Of a stretch of 64,000 nt of DNA, positions 27,843 to 39,242 are shown piece by piece; within the stretch, counting starts at the first letter, position 1; every line of letters starts with the position of its first letter. The translations under genes were made by a program, and so were the position numbers. The DNA is from Lysobacteraceae bacterium 2PB (lineage in GTDB: Bacteria; Pseudomonadota; Gammaproteobacteria; Xanthomonadales; Xanthomonadaceae). The notes below the pieces were generated by a model, which did no database searches, was not told where the DNA came from, and saw only the letters and a list, made by a program, of their open reading frames with translations. Where the stretch lies: contig SCMT01000014.1 in NCBI GenBank assembly GCA_005502915.1, positions 28,591-92,590 on the forward strand, read 5' to 3'.

Positions 27843-29636
27843 TCAGAAGGTGATGCTCCAGCTGTCGATGCGGCCGGTGTCGAGGGTGGCCGCATCACGG
27901 ACACGGAGATTCCACGTACCGTTCAATGCCTCGCCCGACAGGTTCACGTTGAACGTCTGGTTGACGTTGTCCGCGCTGCCGCCCGAACGGTTCAGCAGGT
28001 TGTACACCGAGCCATCCGGCGCCACGAGATCGACCACGAGGTCGCCACGATAGGTGTGGACGATGTTGACCGCGACCGGCGTGCTGGCCTGGCCGTTGCC
28101 CGTGCGACCGCTCACCGCGATCGGGCTGCTGACCGTGCTGTTGTCGTTGATCGCGTAATCGGTGCCGTTGCTGTAGGTCTGCACGCCGCCGCCACCCGAA
28201 CCGGTGCCGGTGAAGTTCTGGCCCGTGACGTTGGCGCTGCTCACCGTGACGCTGCGGCTGGTCGGCGAGAAGGTGTAGCCGCTCAGCGACGGGGTCAGCG
28301 TGTACGTGCCGTTCGACAGGCCGCTCAGCGTGTAGGCGCCGCTGCTGTTGGTCGTGGCGGTCACCGCGCCTGCGCTGACGGTCACGCCGGAGATGCCGGC
28401 CCCCGCGCTGGTGGTCACCGAGCCGGAGATCGTGTAGGTCGGCGTGCTGGGGCCGAACAGCGAGTACAGCAGGCGGTTCGGCGAACCGGTGCCCGGGTTG
28501 GTCACCACGTTCGGCGTCGCATTGCTGATGATCGCCTGCGTCACCTGCGCCGGGGTCGCCGACGGGTTGTTGGCGAGGTAGAGCGCGGCCACGCCGGCCA
28601 CGTGCGGCGACGCCATCGAGGTGCCGCTGATGGTGTTGGTCGCGGTGGTGCCGGTATGCCAGGCCGAGGTGATCGACGAACCCGGGGCGTAGATGTCGAG
28701 GCACGAGCCATAGCTGGAGAACGACGAACGCGCGTCGGTGTTCGTGGTCGAACCGGTGGTGATCGCCGAAGGGGCGCGCGCCGGCGAGTAGTTGCAGGCG
28801 TTGTCGTTGCTGTTGCCCGCGGCCACGACGACGGTGACGCCGGCGTTGGTCATGCGCGCGACGGCATCGTCGGTCGCCTGCGAGGCGCCGCCGCCGAGGC
28901 TCATGTTCGCCACGGCCGGCTTGACGTGGTTGTTGGCGACCCAGTCCATGCCCGCGATGACGCCGGAGTTGGTGCCCGAGCCGTTGCAGCCCAGCACGCG
29001 GACCGGATGGATGGTCACGCCCTTGGCCACGCCGTGCGTGGTGCCGCCGACGGTGCCGGCGACGTGCGTGCCGTGGCCGTTGCAGTCGTTGGCGTTGCCG
29101 CCGCTGGTCACGGCGTCGAAGCCGTTGCCCATGCGACCGGTGAACTGGGTGTGGGTCAGCAGCACGCCGGTGTCGATGATGTAGGCATGCACGCCCGACG
29201 CGGTGGTGTCGTACGTGTAGCTGTTGTTGAGCGGGAGGTTGCGCTGGTCGATGCGATCCAGACCCCAGGTGGCCGGGCTCTGGGTGGCGTTGATCGAGAC
29301 GATGCCGTCTTCTTCGACGTAGGCGACACGCGGGTCTGCGATCAGGCGGGCCAGCGCCTTGTCGTCGGCGCGCGCCACGAAGCCGCGGAGGACGTTGTCG
29401 TAGCTGCGCACGAGCTTGGCACGATGCCTGGCCGCCATGTCCCTGGCGACGACGGACACGCGGGACAGGTTGCTGCGCTCGCTGGCGAGGCTGGCGGCGT
29501 TGTCCTTCAGCACGACGATGTACTGCCCCTGGACCGGGTTCTTGGCGGCACGCAGCTCGCCGGCGAACGCGGGAAGCGCCGCGCACGACAGGGTCGCGAC
29601 GACGGCAAGCGAAAGCACGGAATTTCTGTAATTCAC
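27843..29636 (-). CDS. secreted S8 subtilase with Ig-like and P domains
   Basis: 597 aa, GTG start with AAGGAG 7 bases upstream. Order: signal peptide (1-25), I9 inhibitor/chaperone (about 36-115), S8 core of proteinase K/aqualysin type with Asp155 (YIIDTG), His188 (GHGTHVAG), Asn275 and Ser340 (GTSMASPH), a carboxypeptidase-regulatory-like Ig fold (about 400-478), and a C-terminal P (proprotein convertase) domain (about 485-597) ending DSWSITF. Probably exported by Sec and type II secretion. Its Ig and P parts share long identical DNA with the lysyl endopeptidase gene. Confidence 0.94.
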   Translation of the reverse strand: MNYRNSVLSLAVVATLSCAALPAFAGELRAAKNPVQGQYIVVLKDNAASLASERSNLSRVSVVARDMAARHRAKLVRSYDNVLRGFVARADDKALARLIADPRVAYVEEDGIVSINATQSPATWGLDRIDQRNLPLNNSYTYDTTASGVHAYIIDTGVLLTHTQFTGRMGNGFDAVTSGGNANDCNGHGTHVAGTVGGTTHGVAKGVTIHPVRVLGCNGSGTNSGVIAGMDWVANNHVKPAVANMSLGGGASQATDDAVARMTNAGVTVVVAAGNSNDNACNYSPARAPSAITTGSTTNTDARSSFSSYGSCLDIYAPGSSITSAWHTGTTATNTISGTSMASPHVAGVAALYLANNPSATPAQVTQAIISNATPNVVTNPGTGSPNRLLYSLFGPSTPTYTISGSVTTSAGAGISGVTVSAGAVTATTNSSGAYTLSGLSNGTYTLTPSLSGYTFSPTSRSVTVSSANVTGQNFTGTGSGGGGVQTYSNGTDYAINDNSTVSSPIAVSGRTGNGQASTPVAVNIVHTYRGDLVVDLVAPDGSVYNLLNRSGGSADNVNQTFNVNLSGEALNGTWNLRVRDAATLDTGRIDSWSITF

Positions 29637-30074
29637 GATCGCTCCTTCATATCGTTATGGTTGGGTACGTCCGGGCCCGTGTGCGAAGACGGCGACACGG
29701 GCGGCGCGGTCGCGCCGGGACGTGGAGTCCGCGATGACGGAGCGCTGAAGAATTCCCCCTTGAATGCAGGCGCTCCGTGCCTGCGACCGCAGGACCAACG
29801 TAGTCCAGTTCGACGAGCGAATCAAGGTCGTGCATCCTGCAGACCGCGTTCGATTTTCGACAACACGGCATCGTCCGGTTCCGCACGATTCGGACGAGCG
29901 TGCGCGATCGCGGCGCGAAAAGGATGACTGGGCACGCACTTTGCGCCGACCGCATCGCGGATCGCGTCCGCAGCGCTCGAGCGCGTGCACGCCACCGCGA
30001 AGGATATCTTCAACGCAGGCGTCGACCGTACGTCGGAAAGAACGCATCCGGTCGCATGACCGGCGCAGAAAGAC
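29637..30074. other. intergenic region upstream of an S8 gene
   Basis: About 440 bases between the GTG of the 597-aa subtilase and the terminator of the next one. It should carry the promoter of the 597-aa gene. The ribosome-site motif GGAGCGATC is at its right edge on the minus strand. No ORF with protein-like composition is seen. Confidence 0.5.
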
Positions 30075-30100
30075 GATGCCCCGGCGCGGGCCGGGGCATC
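30075..30100 (-). terminator. hairpin after the 515-aa S8 gene
   Basis: GATGCCCCGGC, 4-base loop, GCCGGGGCATC. 11-bp stem, 55 bases beyond the stop at 30155, without a clear U-tract. Confidence 0.6.
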
Positions 30101-30154
30101 GTGACAGGCATCATCCGCCGAAGCGGATCATCGCGATCGTGCAGCGTCGCGATC

Positions 30155-31702
30155 TCAGAACGTGACGCTCCAGCTGTTGATGTAGCCGGTGTCGGCGGTG
30201 TAGTTGTCGTTGACGCGCAGGCGCCACGTGCCGTTCAGGGCTTCGCTGGACAGGTTGACCGTGTAGGTCTGGACGATGTTGTCGGCGCTGCCGCCCGAGC
30301 GGTTGTGCAGGGTGTAGACCGAGCCGTCCGGTGCCACGAGGTCGACCTTCAGGTCACCGATGTAGGTGTGCACGATGTTCACGGCGACCGGGGTGGTCGA
30401 CGAGCCGAAGCCGGTGCGGCCGGACACGGTGATCGGGCTTTCCACGGTGGCGTTGTCGCGGATCTGGTAGTCGGCGGTGTTGCTGTAGGTCTGGCCGGCG
30501 GGAGGCGGCGTGGTGCCGCCGAACAGCGAGTAGAGCAGGCGGTTCGGCGAGCCCGTCTGGGCACCGGTCACCTTGTTCGGGGTCGACGCGTTGATGATCG
30601 CCGAGGTCACCTGCGCCGGGGTCGCCGACGGGTTGCTGGCGAGGTACAGCGCGGCCACGCCGGCCACGTGCGGCGACGCCATCGAGGTGCCGCTGATGGT
30701 GTTGGTCGCGGTGCTGCTGGTGTACCAGGCCGAGGTGATCGACGAACCCGGGGCGAAGATGTCCAGGCAGGTGCCGTAGTTCGAGAACGACGAACGCGCA
30801 TCGGTGTTCGTGGTCGAGCCGACGGTGATCGCCGAAGCCGCGCGGGCCGGCGAGTAGTTGCAGGCGTTCGAATTGTCGTTGCCCGCGGCCACGGCCACGG
30901 TCACGCCGGCGTTGACCATGCGCGCGACGGCATCGTCGGTCGCCTGCGAGGCGCCGCCGCCGAGGCTCATGTTCGCCACGGCCGGCTTGATGTGGTTGTT
31001 CGCGACCCAGTCCATGCCCGCGATGACGCCGGAGTTCGTGCCCGAACCGGTGCAGCCCAGCACGCGGACCGGATGGATGGTCACGCCCTTGGCGATGCCA
31101 TGGGTGGTGCCACCGACGGTGCCGGCGACGTGCGTGCCGTGGCCGTTGCAGTCGTTGGCGTTGCCGCCGCTGGTCACGGCGTCGAAGCCGTTGCCCATGC
31201 GACCGGTGAACTGGCTGTGGTTCAGCAGCACGCCGGTGTCGATGATGTAGGCATGCACGCCCGACGCGGTGGTGTTGTAGGTGTAGCTCTGGTTGAGCGG
31301 CAGGTCGCGCTGGTCGGTGCGATCGATGCCCCAGGTGGCGCCGGTCTGCGTGGCCGAGGTGGTGACGATGCCGTCTTCCTCGACATAGGCGACGCGCGGA
31401 TCGGCGAGCAGGCGAGCCAGCGCCTTGTCGTCGGCACGTGCCACGAAGCCGCGGAGGACGCTGTTGTAGCTGCGCACCAGCTTGGCGCGGTGCCTGGTGG
31501 CCATGTCCCTGGCGACGACGGAAACGCGGGACAGGCTGCTGCGCTCGTTGGCGAGGCTGGCGGCGTTGTCCTTCAGCACGACGATGTACTGCCCCTGGAC
31601 CGGGGTCTGCGCGGTGCGCAGCTCGCCGGCGGAGGCCGGGAGGGCGGCGCAGACGAGGGTGGCGCCGATCGCGGCGGACAGCATGGAAAGACGGTGGTTC
31701 AC
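30155..31702 (-). CDS. secreted S8 subtilase with P domain
   Basis: 515 aa, GTG start. Signal peptide (1-25), I9 pro-domain (36-115), S8 core with the same residue numbers as its neighbour (Asp155, His188, Ser340), then a short Pro-rich linker (GGTTPPPAGQ) straight into the P domain (about 402-515, ending NSWSVTF). It lacks the Ig-like module present in the other three close subtilases, so it is either the ancestral form or a deletion. The P domain is of the same subtype as that of the 601-aa protease at 32347. Confidence 0.94.
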   Translation of the reverse strand: MNHRLSMLSAAIGATLVCAALPASAGELRTAQTPVQGQYIVVLKDNAASLANERSSLSRVSVVARDMATRHRAKLVRSYNSVLRGFVARADDKALARLLADPRVAYVEEDGIVTTSATQTGATWGIDRTDQRDLPLNQSYTYNTTASGVHAYIIDTGVLLNHSQFTGRMGNGFDAVTSGGNANDCNGHGTHVAGTVGGTTHGIAKGVTIHPVRVLGCTGSGTNSGVIAGMDWVANNHIKPAVANMSLGGGASQATDDAVARMVNAGVTVAVAAGNDNSNACNYSPARAASAITVGSTTNTDARSSFSNYGTCLDIFAPGSSITSAWYTSSTATNTISGTSMASPHVAGVAALYLASNPSATPAQVTSAIINASTPNKVTGAQTGSPNRLLYSLFGGTTPPPAGQTYSNTADYQIRDNATVESPITVSGRTGFGSSTTPVAVNIVHTYIGDLKVDLVAPDGSVYTLHNRSGGSADNIVQTYTVNLSSEALNGTWRLRVNDNYTADTGYINSWSVTF

Positions 31703-32255
31703 AAGCGCTCCTTATCAGGACGTTCTATTGATGTTGTATGGAACCTGCGCAGGCCGCTGGCCTGCGCAACGTGCGCATTGCGGATGAAGGCAGTGCCTTC
31801 CCCCAGCGGATCGCCATGTGTGCCCCACGCGATGTCCGCATCCGCAAGCGCCGAAGGAACGTAGACCACTCCGGAACTGGAATCAATATCCCGGAAAAAA
31901 TGGAACGCGTTGATTTTTTCGCAGTGCACCATGCTGCAAGTCGCTCGATCCGGCTGATGCTGCGTCGCAGCATCGATTTGGTTTCAATTGAAACAAAGAC
32001 GGAAAGCACACTTTTCGCATCGACCCGCTGCACGCTGGCATCGCGTCCAGCGTCCGCGCGACGCAAATATTCAACGGAACCGGTTCGCAGGCATGTCCGA
32101 CCATCCGATATTTCATGTGCGATGGACGCGATGGCATGAGCGCCGGTGGCACGAGCGACGCCCCGGATGCGCGAACGAATGGACGACGCGTTGCCTGCGA
32201 CCGTGCCGGGTGACGTGCATCCGGGCTTCGACCGGCCGGCATGACGAAAACGCAT
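31703..32255. other. intergenic region upstream of the 515-aa subtilase
   Basis: About 550 bases, visibly richer in A/T near 31880-32100, with no convincing gene. It contains the perfect palindrome GTTTCAATTGAAAC (31981-31994) and should hold the promoter of the leftward subtilase gene. The reverse-strand ORFs here are low-complexity shadows. Confidence 0.5.
31981..31994. promoter_or_regulatory. 14-bp perfect palindrome, possible operator
   Basis: GTTTC AATT GAAAC, 279 bases upstream of the GTG at 31702. A second GTTTC-N4-GAAAC palindrome lies at 55519-55534, 273 bases upstream of the S1 protease start at 55246. Same arms, same spacing, similar distance; candidate shared site, binding protein unknown. 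Confidence 0.35.
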
Positions 32256-32282
32256 GAAAAAGCCTCGGCTTTCGCCGAGGCT
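32256..32282 (-). terminator. rho-independent terminator of the 601-aa S8 gene
   Basis: AGCCTCGGC, loop GAAA, GCCGAGGCT and TTTTT on the minus strand, 65 bases after the stop. Confidence 0.9.
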
Positions 32283-32346
32283 CCGGGCATGGACGGTCGC
32301 GCGCGACCGGGGATCGCCGGTCGCGGCGTGCAGCCTCCCGCAAGGA

Positions 32347-34152
32347 TCAGAACGTGACGCTCCAGCTGTTGATGTAGCCGGTGTCGTTGGCGTAGTTGTC
32401 GTTGACGCGCAGCTTCCAGGTGCCGTTGAGCGGCTCGCTGGACAGGTTGACCGTGTAGCTCTGGTTGATGTTGTCGGCCGAACCGCCCGCACGGTTGTGC
32501 AGGGTGTAGACCGAACCATCGGGCGCCACCAGGTCGACCTTGAGATCACCGATGTAGGTGTGGACGATGGCGACGGCGACCGAGGCGTTGGTCGGTGCGT
32601 TGCCGGTGCGACCGGACACCGAGACCGGGCTCTCGACCGTCGCGTTGTCGGCGATCGTGTAGTCGGCGCTGTTGGTGTAGGTCTGCGTGCCGCCGCCACC
32701 GGTGTTGCCGGCCGCGGTCACTGCGGCGTCGGCGTTGAGCATGCCCACGCCCAGCGGCTGGTCCGGGGTCTGCGGGAACGGCCGCACGGTGTTCTTCAGC
32801 AGGGTTTCGAGCTGGGCCGGGCTGTAGAGCGCCAGGCCGAGGGCCTTGCGACGGCTCTGCACCAGCGCCGCGACACCGGCGACGTGCGGCGTCGCCATCG
32901 AGGTGCCGCCGTAGGACGCGTAGCTTTCGCTCCCCTGCCCCTGCGTGCCGCTGTTGAGCGTCGACCAGATGTTCGAGCCCGGCGCCGACAGGTCGACCAC
33001 GCTGCCGTAATTGGACAGCTGGTTGTATTGCGTGCTCCAGACCGAACGCTTGCCCGCGCTGTCGATCGCACCGACGGTGATCACGTTGGCGCAGTTGGCC
33101 GGCTGGAAATTCGCCGCGTTGGCGTTGCTGTTGCCGGCGGCCACGATGACCGTGGACCCGCGGCCGACCGCGCCGTTGATCGCATTCTGGTAGGTCGTCG
33201 AGCAGGTGCCGCCGCCGCCGAGGCTCATGTTGATGATCTGCGCCGGCGTGCTGTTGGCCGGAATGCCGCTGACGGTGCCGCCGGACGCCCAGGTCACGCC
33301 GTCGGCGATGTCCGACAGGGAACCGCCGCAGCGACCGAGCACGCGCACGTGCTGGATCTTCGCGCCGAACGCGACGCCTGCGACGCCCTTGCTGTTGTTG
33401 GTGACCGCACCGATCGTGCCCGCGACATGCGTGCCGTGCCAGCTCGAATTGGCGCTGGGCGGCGCGTTGGTGCCGCAGGCGGAGTTGGTGTACCAGTCGC
33501 CCTGGTCGTTCGGGTTGCTGTCGCGGCCGTTGCCGTCCTGCGAAGTCGTGGTGTTGGTGATGAAGTCGTAGCCGGCGACGGTATTGGCGTCGAGGTCGCT
33601 GTGCGGCGTGCGGCCGGTATCGACCACGGCGACGACGATGCCAGAGCCCGTGCTCTTGTCCCACGCGGCCGGCGCGTTGATGCCGGCGGTTGCGCCGTAG
33701 TAGTGCCACTGGTCGGTATAGCGCGTGTCGTTCGGCGTCAGTACCGGATACATGCGCACGTCGACTTCGACGTATTCGACGTTCGGGTCCGCGGCGATGC
33801 GGCGCATCAGCGCTTCGGCATCGCTGCGGCCCAGCGCGCGGTTGGCACGGATGACGTCGGCACCGAGCGACATGCGGCGGAAGTGCTTGAGGGCGACGGC
33901 CTGGCCGGCCTTGCCGCGGGCCAGGCCCTGGGCGGCGCGCTGCAGGCCGCGGTCGATGGCGGCGCTGCTGTTGCGCTCGGCGCTGCCCGAACGGTACTTC
34001 ACGATGAACTGGTCGAACTGCGTGTCGGTCTGCAGGCCCGAGAGATGGGCCTGGCCGGCGAACGCGGCCGGCGCCGCCATGGACGCAACCGCGAACAGCA
34101 TGGCGGCGACGAGCGGCTTGACCTGCCCCCTGTGGTGCACATCGAAAGACAT
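32347..34152 (-). CDS. secreted S8 subtilase of a distinct subgroup with P domain
   Basis: 601 aa. Signal peptide (to about 32), an I9-like pro-domain (about 45-135), S8 core with Asp178 (VVDTGRTPHSD), His239 (HGTHVAG), Asn341 and Ser418 (GTSMATPHVAG), then the P domain (about 490-601). Long inserts, the cysteine pairs and the NxSLGGGGTCS segment set it apart from the other four subtilases and match the extracellular protease type known in Xanthomonas. The start has GGAGAAG upstream. Only the P domain is shared with its neighbours. Confidence 0.93.
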   Translation of the reverse strand: MSFDVHHRGQVKPLVAAMLFAVASMAAPAAFAGQAHLSGLQTDTQFDQFIVKYRSGSAERNSSAAIDRGLQRAAQGLARGKAGQAVALKHFRRMSLGADVIRANRALGRSDAEALMRRIAADPNVEYVEVDVRMYPVLTPNDTRYTDQWHYYGATAGINAPAAWDKSTGSGIVVAVVDTGRTPHSDLDANTVAGYDFITNTTTSQDGNGRDSNPNDQGDWYTNSACGTNAPPSANSSWHGTHVAGTIGAVTNNSKGVAGVAFGAKIQHVRVLGRCGGSLSDIADGVTWASGGTVSGIPANSTPAQIINMSLGGGGTCSTTYQNAINGAVGRGSTVIVAAGNSNANAANFQPANCANVITVGAIDSAGKRSVWSTQYNQLSNYGSVVDLSAPGSNIWSTLNSGTQGQGSESYASYGGTSMATPHVAGVAALVQSRRKALGLALYSPAQLETLLKNTVRPFPQTPDQPLGVGMLNADAAVTAAGNTGGGGTQTYTNSADYTIADNATVESPVSVSGRTGNAPTNASVAVAIVHTYIGDLKVDLVAPDGSVYTLHNRAGGSADNINQSYTVNLSSEPLNGTWKLRVNDNYANDTGYINSWSVTF

Positions 34153-34565
34153 TGCTTCTTCTCCGGATTGGATGGCCGCGTGATGCGGCGAGATGTCCCG
34201 GGCGCGCGGTTGGGAACGTTCTTGTTCTGTGCGGCCCGTGTACCGGATCCGCCCCCTGCGAATCCGTGGCGCAACTTAGGAACAGCGCCGGATGCCATCA
34301 ATGTGCGGCGCAGCATTTTTCCGGACGAATTTCAGTGCGCGTACGTCATCCGCAGCAGAACATGACGAATGGTCATCAGTGCGGACGCGCCAGGTCGGTC
34401 GCATCGTTCGCAAACGACAGTTCGGGCGCGGTTTCCGCAGCAGAAAACACGACTTGCATCGCGATTTGCAGACCTCGTGCCGCGTGCGTGCCTCATCTTT
34501 TCAAACCCGGAAGGGCCCCGGCGTCCGCCAGGGCCCTTCATGACATATCGTCATGACGATTCTTG
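34153..34565. other. intergenic region with terminator and small palindromes
   Basis: 413 bases upstream of the 601-aa protease. It includes GGGAACGTTCT near 34211 and CATGAC-ATATC-GTCATG near 34539-34555. The left part belongs to the 3' end of the M28-PKD-P gene (terminator listed separately). No gene seen. Confidence 0.45.
34511..34538 (-). terminator. hairpin upstream of M28-PKD-P stop region
   Basis: AAGGGCCC...GGGCCCTT stem with a 10-12 base GC-rich loop region, 28 bases beyond the stop at 34566 on the minus strand, followed by a weak T-containing stretch. Confidence 0.55.
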
Positions 34566-36500
34566 TCAGAACGTCAGGCTCCAGCTGTCGATCCGGCCCG
34601 TATCCTGGCTCGCATTGTCGTTCACGCGCAGCTTCCACGTGCCGTTCAGCGCCTCGGCCGACAGGTTGACCGTGTAGGTCTGGTTGATGTTGTCGGCCGA
34701 ACCGCCCGCGCGGTTGTGCAGCACGTAGACCGAGCCGTCCGGCGCCACCAGGTCGACCTTCAGGTCACCGATGTAGGTGTGGACGATGTTCACCACGACC
34801 GGCGTGGCCGTCGATCCATTGCCGGTGCGACCGGAGACGGTGATCGCGCTCTCCACCGTGGCGTTGTCGGCGATCGCGACATCGGTGCCGTTGGTGTACG
34901 TCTGCGCGCCGCCGCTGCCGACGGTGACCGTCCGCGTCGCGGTGTTGCTGGCGCCGCCGTTGTCGGTCACGGTCAGCGCGACCGTGTAGGTACCGGCCGA
35001 GGCGTAGGTGCGGCTGGGATTGGCGGCCGTGGACGTGGTGCCGTCGCCGAAGTTCCAGCTGCGCGCTGCGATGCTGCCGTCGCTGTCGGTGGAGGTGTCG
35101 GTGAAGCTGGCGGTCAGTCCGCTGACGCTGGACGTGAAGCTCGCAGTCGGCGCCACGTTGCCACCGCCCCCACCGGAGGTCTTCGCTGCCTCGCCGAGGA
35201 AGGCCAGGCCGATCAGCGCGAATTTGGCGCTGTTCTGCGCCGAGTTGCCCATGTTCGCCAGGGTGTCGTTGGCGGTATGGATCTGGCTGAAGTAGCCGCC
35301 GCTGGTGGCGCCGGTGCCGCCTTCGAAGAAGAAGCCCGCCGGATAGCCGGCAGCGGTCCACGAGGCATGGTCGGAGCAGGCGTAGCCGCAGGTGTCCGTG
35401 CCGCGACGCAGGCCGCGCGGCGCCAGGTAGGTGTCGAACAGGTTGGTCAGGAAGGCCTTGGTGTCCGGGCTGGAGTAGTCCGACACCAGGCGCATGTCGA
35501 TCGTCGACGTGGCCGACTTCCAGTTGGTCATGTCCATCTGCAGCACGCCGATCACGTTCGCGCCGGCGTTCTTGTGCGCCTGGGCGATCGCATTGGAACC
35601 GCGCAGGCCGACCTCCTCGGCCGCATAGCCCATGAACTTCACCGTACGTTTCGGTTTCCACCCGCTGGCCATCGCGATGCGCAGGACTTCTGTCAGCGTG
35701 GCGATGCCGGAGGCATCGTCGTCGGCGCCCGGTGCACGCTGCGAGGTGCTGCCGCCCGCGCTGCCGTTGATCGAATCCAGGTGCGCGCCGAGCACCACGA
35801 TTTCGTTGGGCAATTCGTTGCCGCGAATGGTGAGGATCACCGACGGCTGGGTCGAGCAGTTGCTGCAGGCGAAGAGTTCCGAGTTCACGTCGGTGCGCGT
35901 GCCCGCGAGCCCCTGCCAGGTGGTGCGGATCCATTCCGCCGCGGTCTTGCCGTAGCTGCTGGCGTAATAGCGGTTCTGGTAGGTCTGCAGGTGGTTGATG
36001 GTGCTGTAGATATTGGTGTGCTGCACCTGGTCCAGCCACGGCGAGACCGTGGTCTGGTTGTCGATGGTGTAGGCGACGCGCGCCGTGGCGCGGCCCGACA
36101 CCACTTCGGCGGAACGGTCCGAGCGCACGAAGGCTTCGGCCTGTTCTCGCGTCGGGAACGCGAAATAGCCGCCGCAGCGACGCTCGCGCACATGCACGCG
36201 TTCGGTGACGCGGCTGAGCTGGTGCGCGCGGATCTCCGCGACGACCAGCGGATTGCCGAGGCTGTCGCGCATCGCGCGCCCCCGCGCGACGAGGTCGGTC
36301 ATGCCGGCATGCGTGTCGCGCGACATCACGATGTAGACGCGGGCATCGGGGTCGCGCTCCAGGCGCATCGAAGCCAGTTCGGCATCGGCATGGGCGTGGA
36401 CATGCGCATCATCGTACGTCGGCGATGCGATGGACTGATTGGCGAAGGCCGGCGCAGCGCACAGCAGTGCGAGGCCGACGGCGGTCAGAGGGTGCTTCAT
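34566..36500 (-). CDS. secreted M28 aminopeptidase with PKD and P domains
   Basis: 644 aa; ATG 36500 has GGGAGAGAG upstream. Signal peptide (1-20), pro-region, M28 core with His240, Asp260, Glu295/Glu296, Asp323 and His408 as zinc and catalytic residues, Gly-rich linker (443-449), a PKD domain (about 450-530, WNFGDGTTSTAANPSRTYASAGTYTV) and a P domain (about 533-644). The catalytic half is a close paralog of the 453-aa protein at 26309. The extra domains probably aid binding to substrate or folding. Confidence 0.94.
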   Translation of the reverse strand: MKHPLTAVGLALLCAAPAFANQSIASPTYDDAHVHAHADAELASMRLERDPDARVYIVMSRDTHAGMTDLVARGRAMRDSLGNPLVVAEIRAHQLSRVTERVHVRERRCGGYFAFPTREQAEAFVRSDRSAEVVSGRATARVAYTIDNQTTVSPWLDQVQHTNIYSTINHLQTYQNRYYASSYGKTAAEWIRTTWQGLAGTRTDVNSELFACSNCSTQPSVILTIRGNELPNEIVVLGAHLDSINGSAGGSTSQRAPGADDDASGIATLTEVLRIAMASGWKPKRTVKFMGYAAEEVGLRGSNAIAQAHKNAGANVIGVLQMDMTNWKSATSTIDMRLVSDYSSPDTKAFLTNLFDTYLAPRGLRRGTDTCGYACSDHASWTAAGYPAGFFFEGGTGATSGGYFSQIHTANDTLANMGNSAQNSAKFALIGLAFLGEAAKTSGGGGGNVAPTASFTSSVSGLTASFTDTSTDSDGSIAARSWNFGDGTTSTAANPSRTYASAGTYTVALTVTDNGGASNTATRTVTVGSGGAQTYTNGTDVAIADNATVESAITVSGRTGNGSTATPVVVNIVHTYIGDLKVDLVAPDGSVYVLHNRAGGSADNINQTYTVNLSAEALNGTWKLRVNDNASQDTGRIDSWSLTF

Positions 36501-36672
36501 TGCGTTCTCTCTCCCTGTGAAGCCGGCAGTGCCGGCGAAAGACGGACGATCGTGTCCGCGAAAGGCATCGTGGCCGACAGCCCCCTGCAGCCCTGCGGCG
36601 TCCATCACGGAGGCCGCATGCCGCCTGTCGGAAGAGGCGCTGCAGCATGCAAGCGCATGCGCAGACAGGACA

Positions 36673-36701
36673 GGGGGCGGCCGGCAAGACCGACCGCCCC
36701 C
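36673..36701 (-). terminator. hairpin after the lysyl endopeptidase gene
   Basis: GGGGGCGG-CCGG pairs with CCGA-CCGCCCCC across a 5-base loop, 43 bases beyond the stop at 36744. No U-tract. Confidence 0.5.
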
Positions 36702-36743
36702 TCCTTCAGACATGACGCGATGGCTCACGCCATCGACGGCACA

Positions 36744-39162
<2,419 letters not shown>

Positions 39163-39192
39163 AAAAAAGAGCCCCGACTCGCGTCGGGGCTC
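39163..39192 (-). terminator. rho-independent terminator of the 959-aa gene
   Basis: GAGCCCCGAC, loop GCGA, GTCGGGGCTC and TTTTTTT on the minus strand, 50 bases after the stop at 39243. Confidence 0.93.
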
Positions 39193-39242
39193 CAGGTTCG
39201 GCCCGGTTCCTTCCGGGCCTCTTCATCCAATCGCCTTCCTGA

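Noticed and set aside
27552..29927. A 791-codon open frame on the plus strand
   Set aside because: Antisense to the 597-aa subtilase. The repetitive Arg/Val/Gly composition mirrors the Ig-like and P-domain coding DNA.
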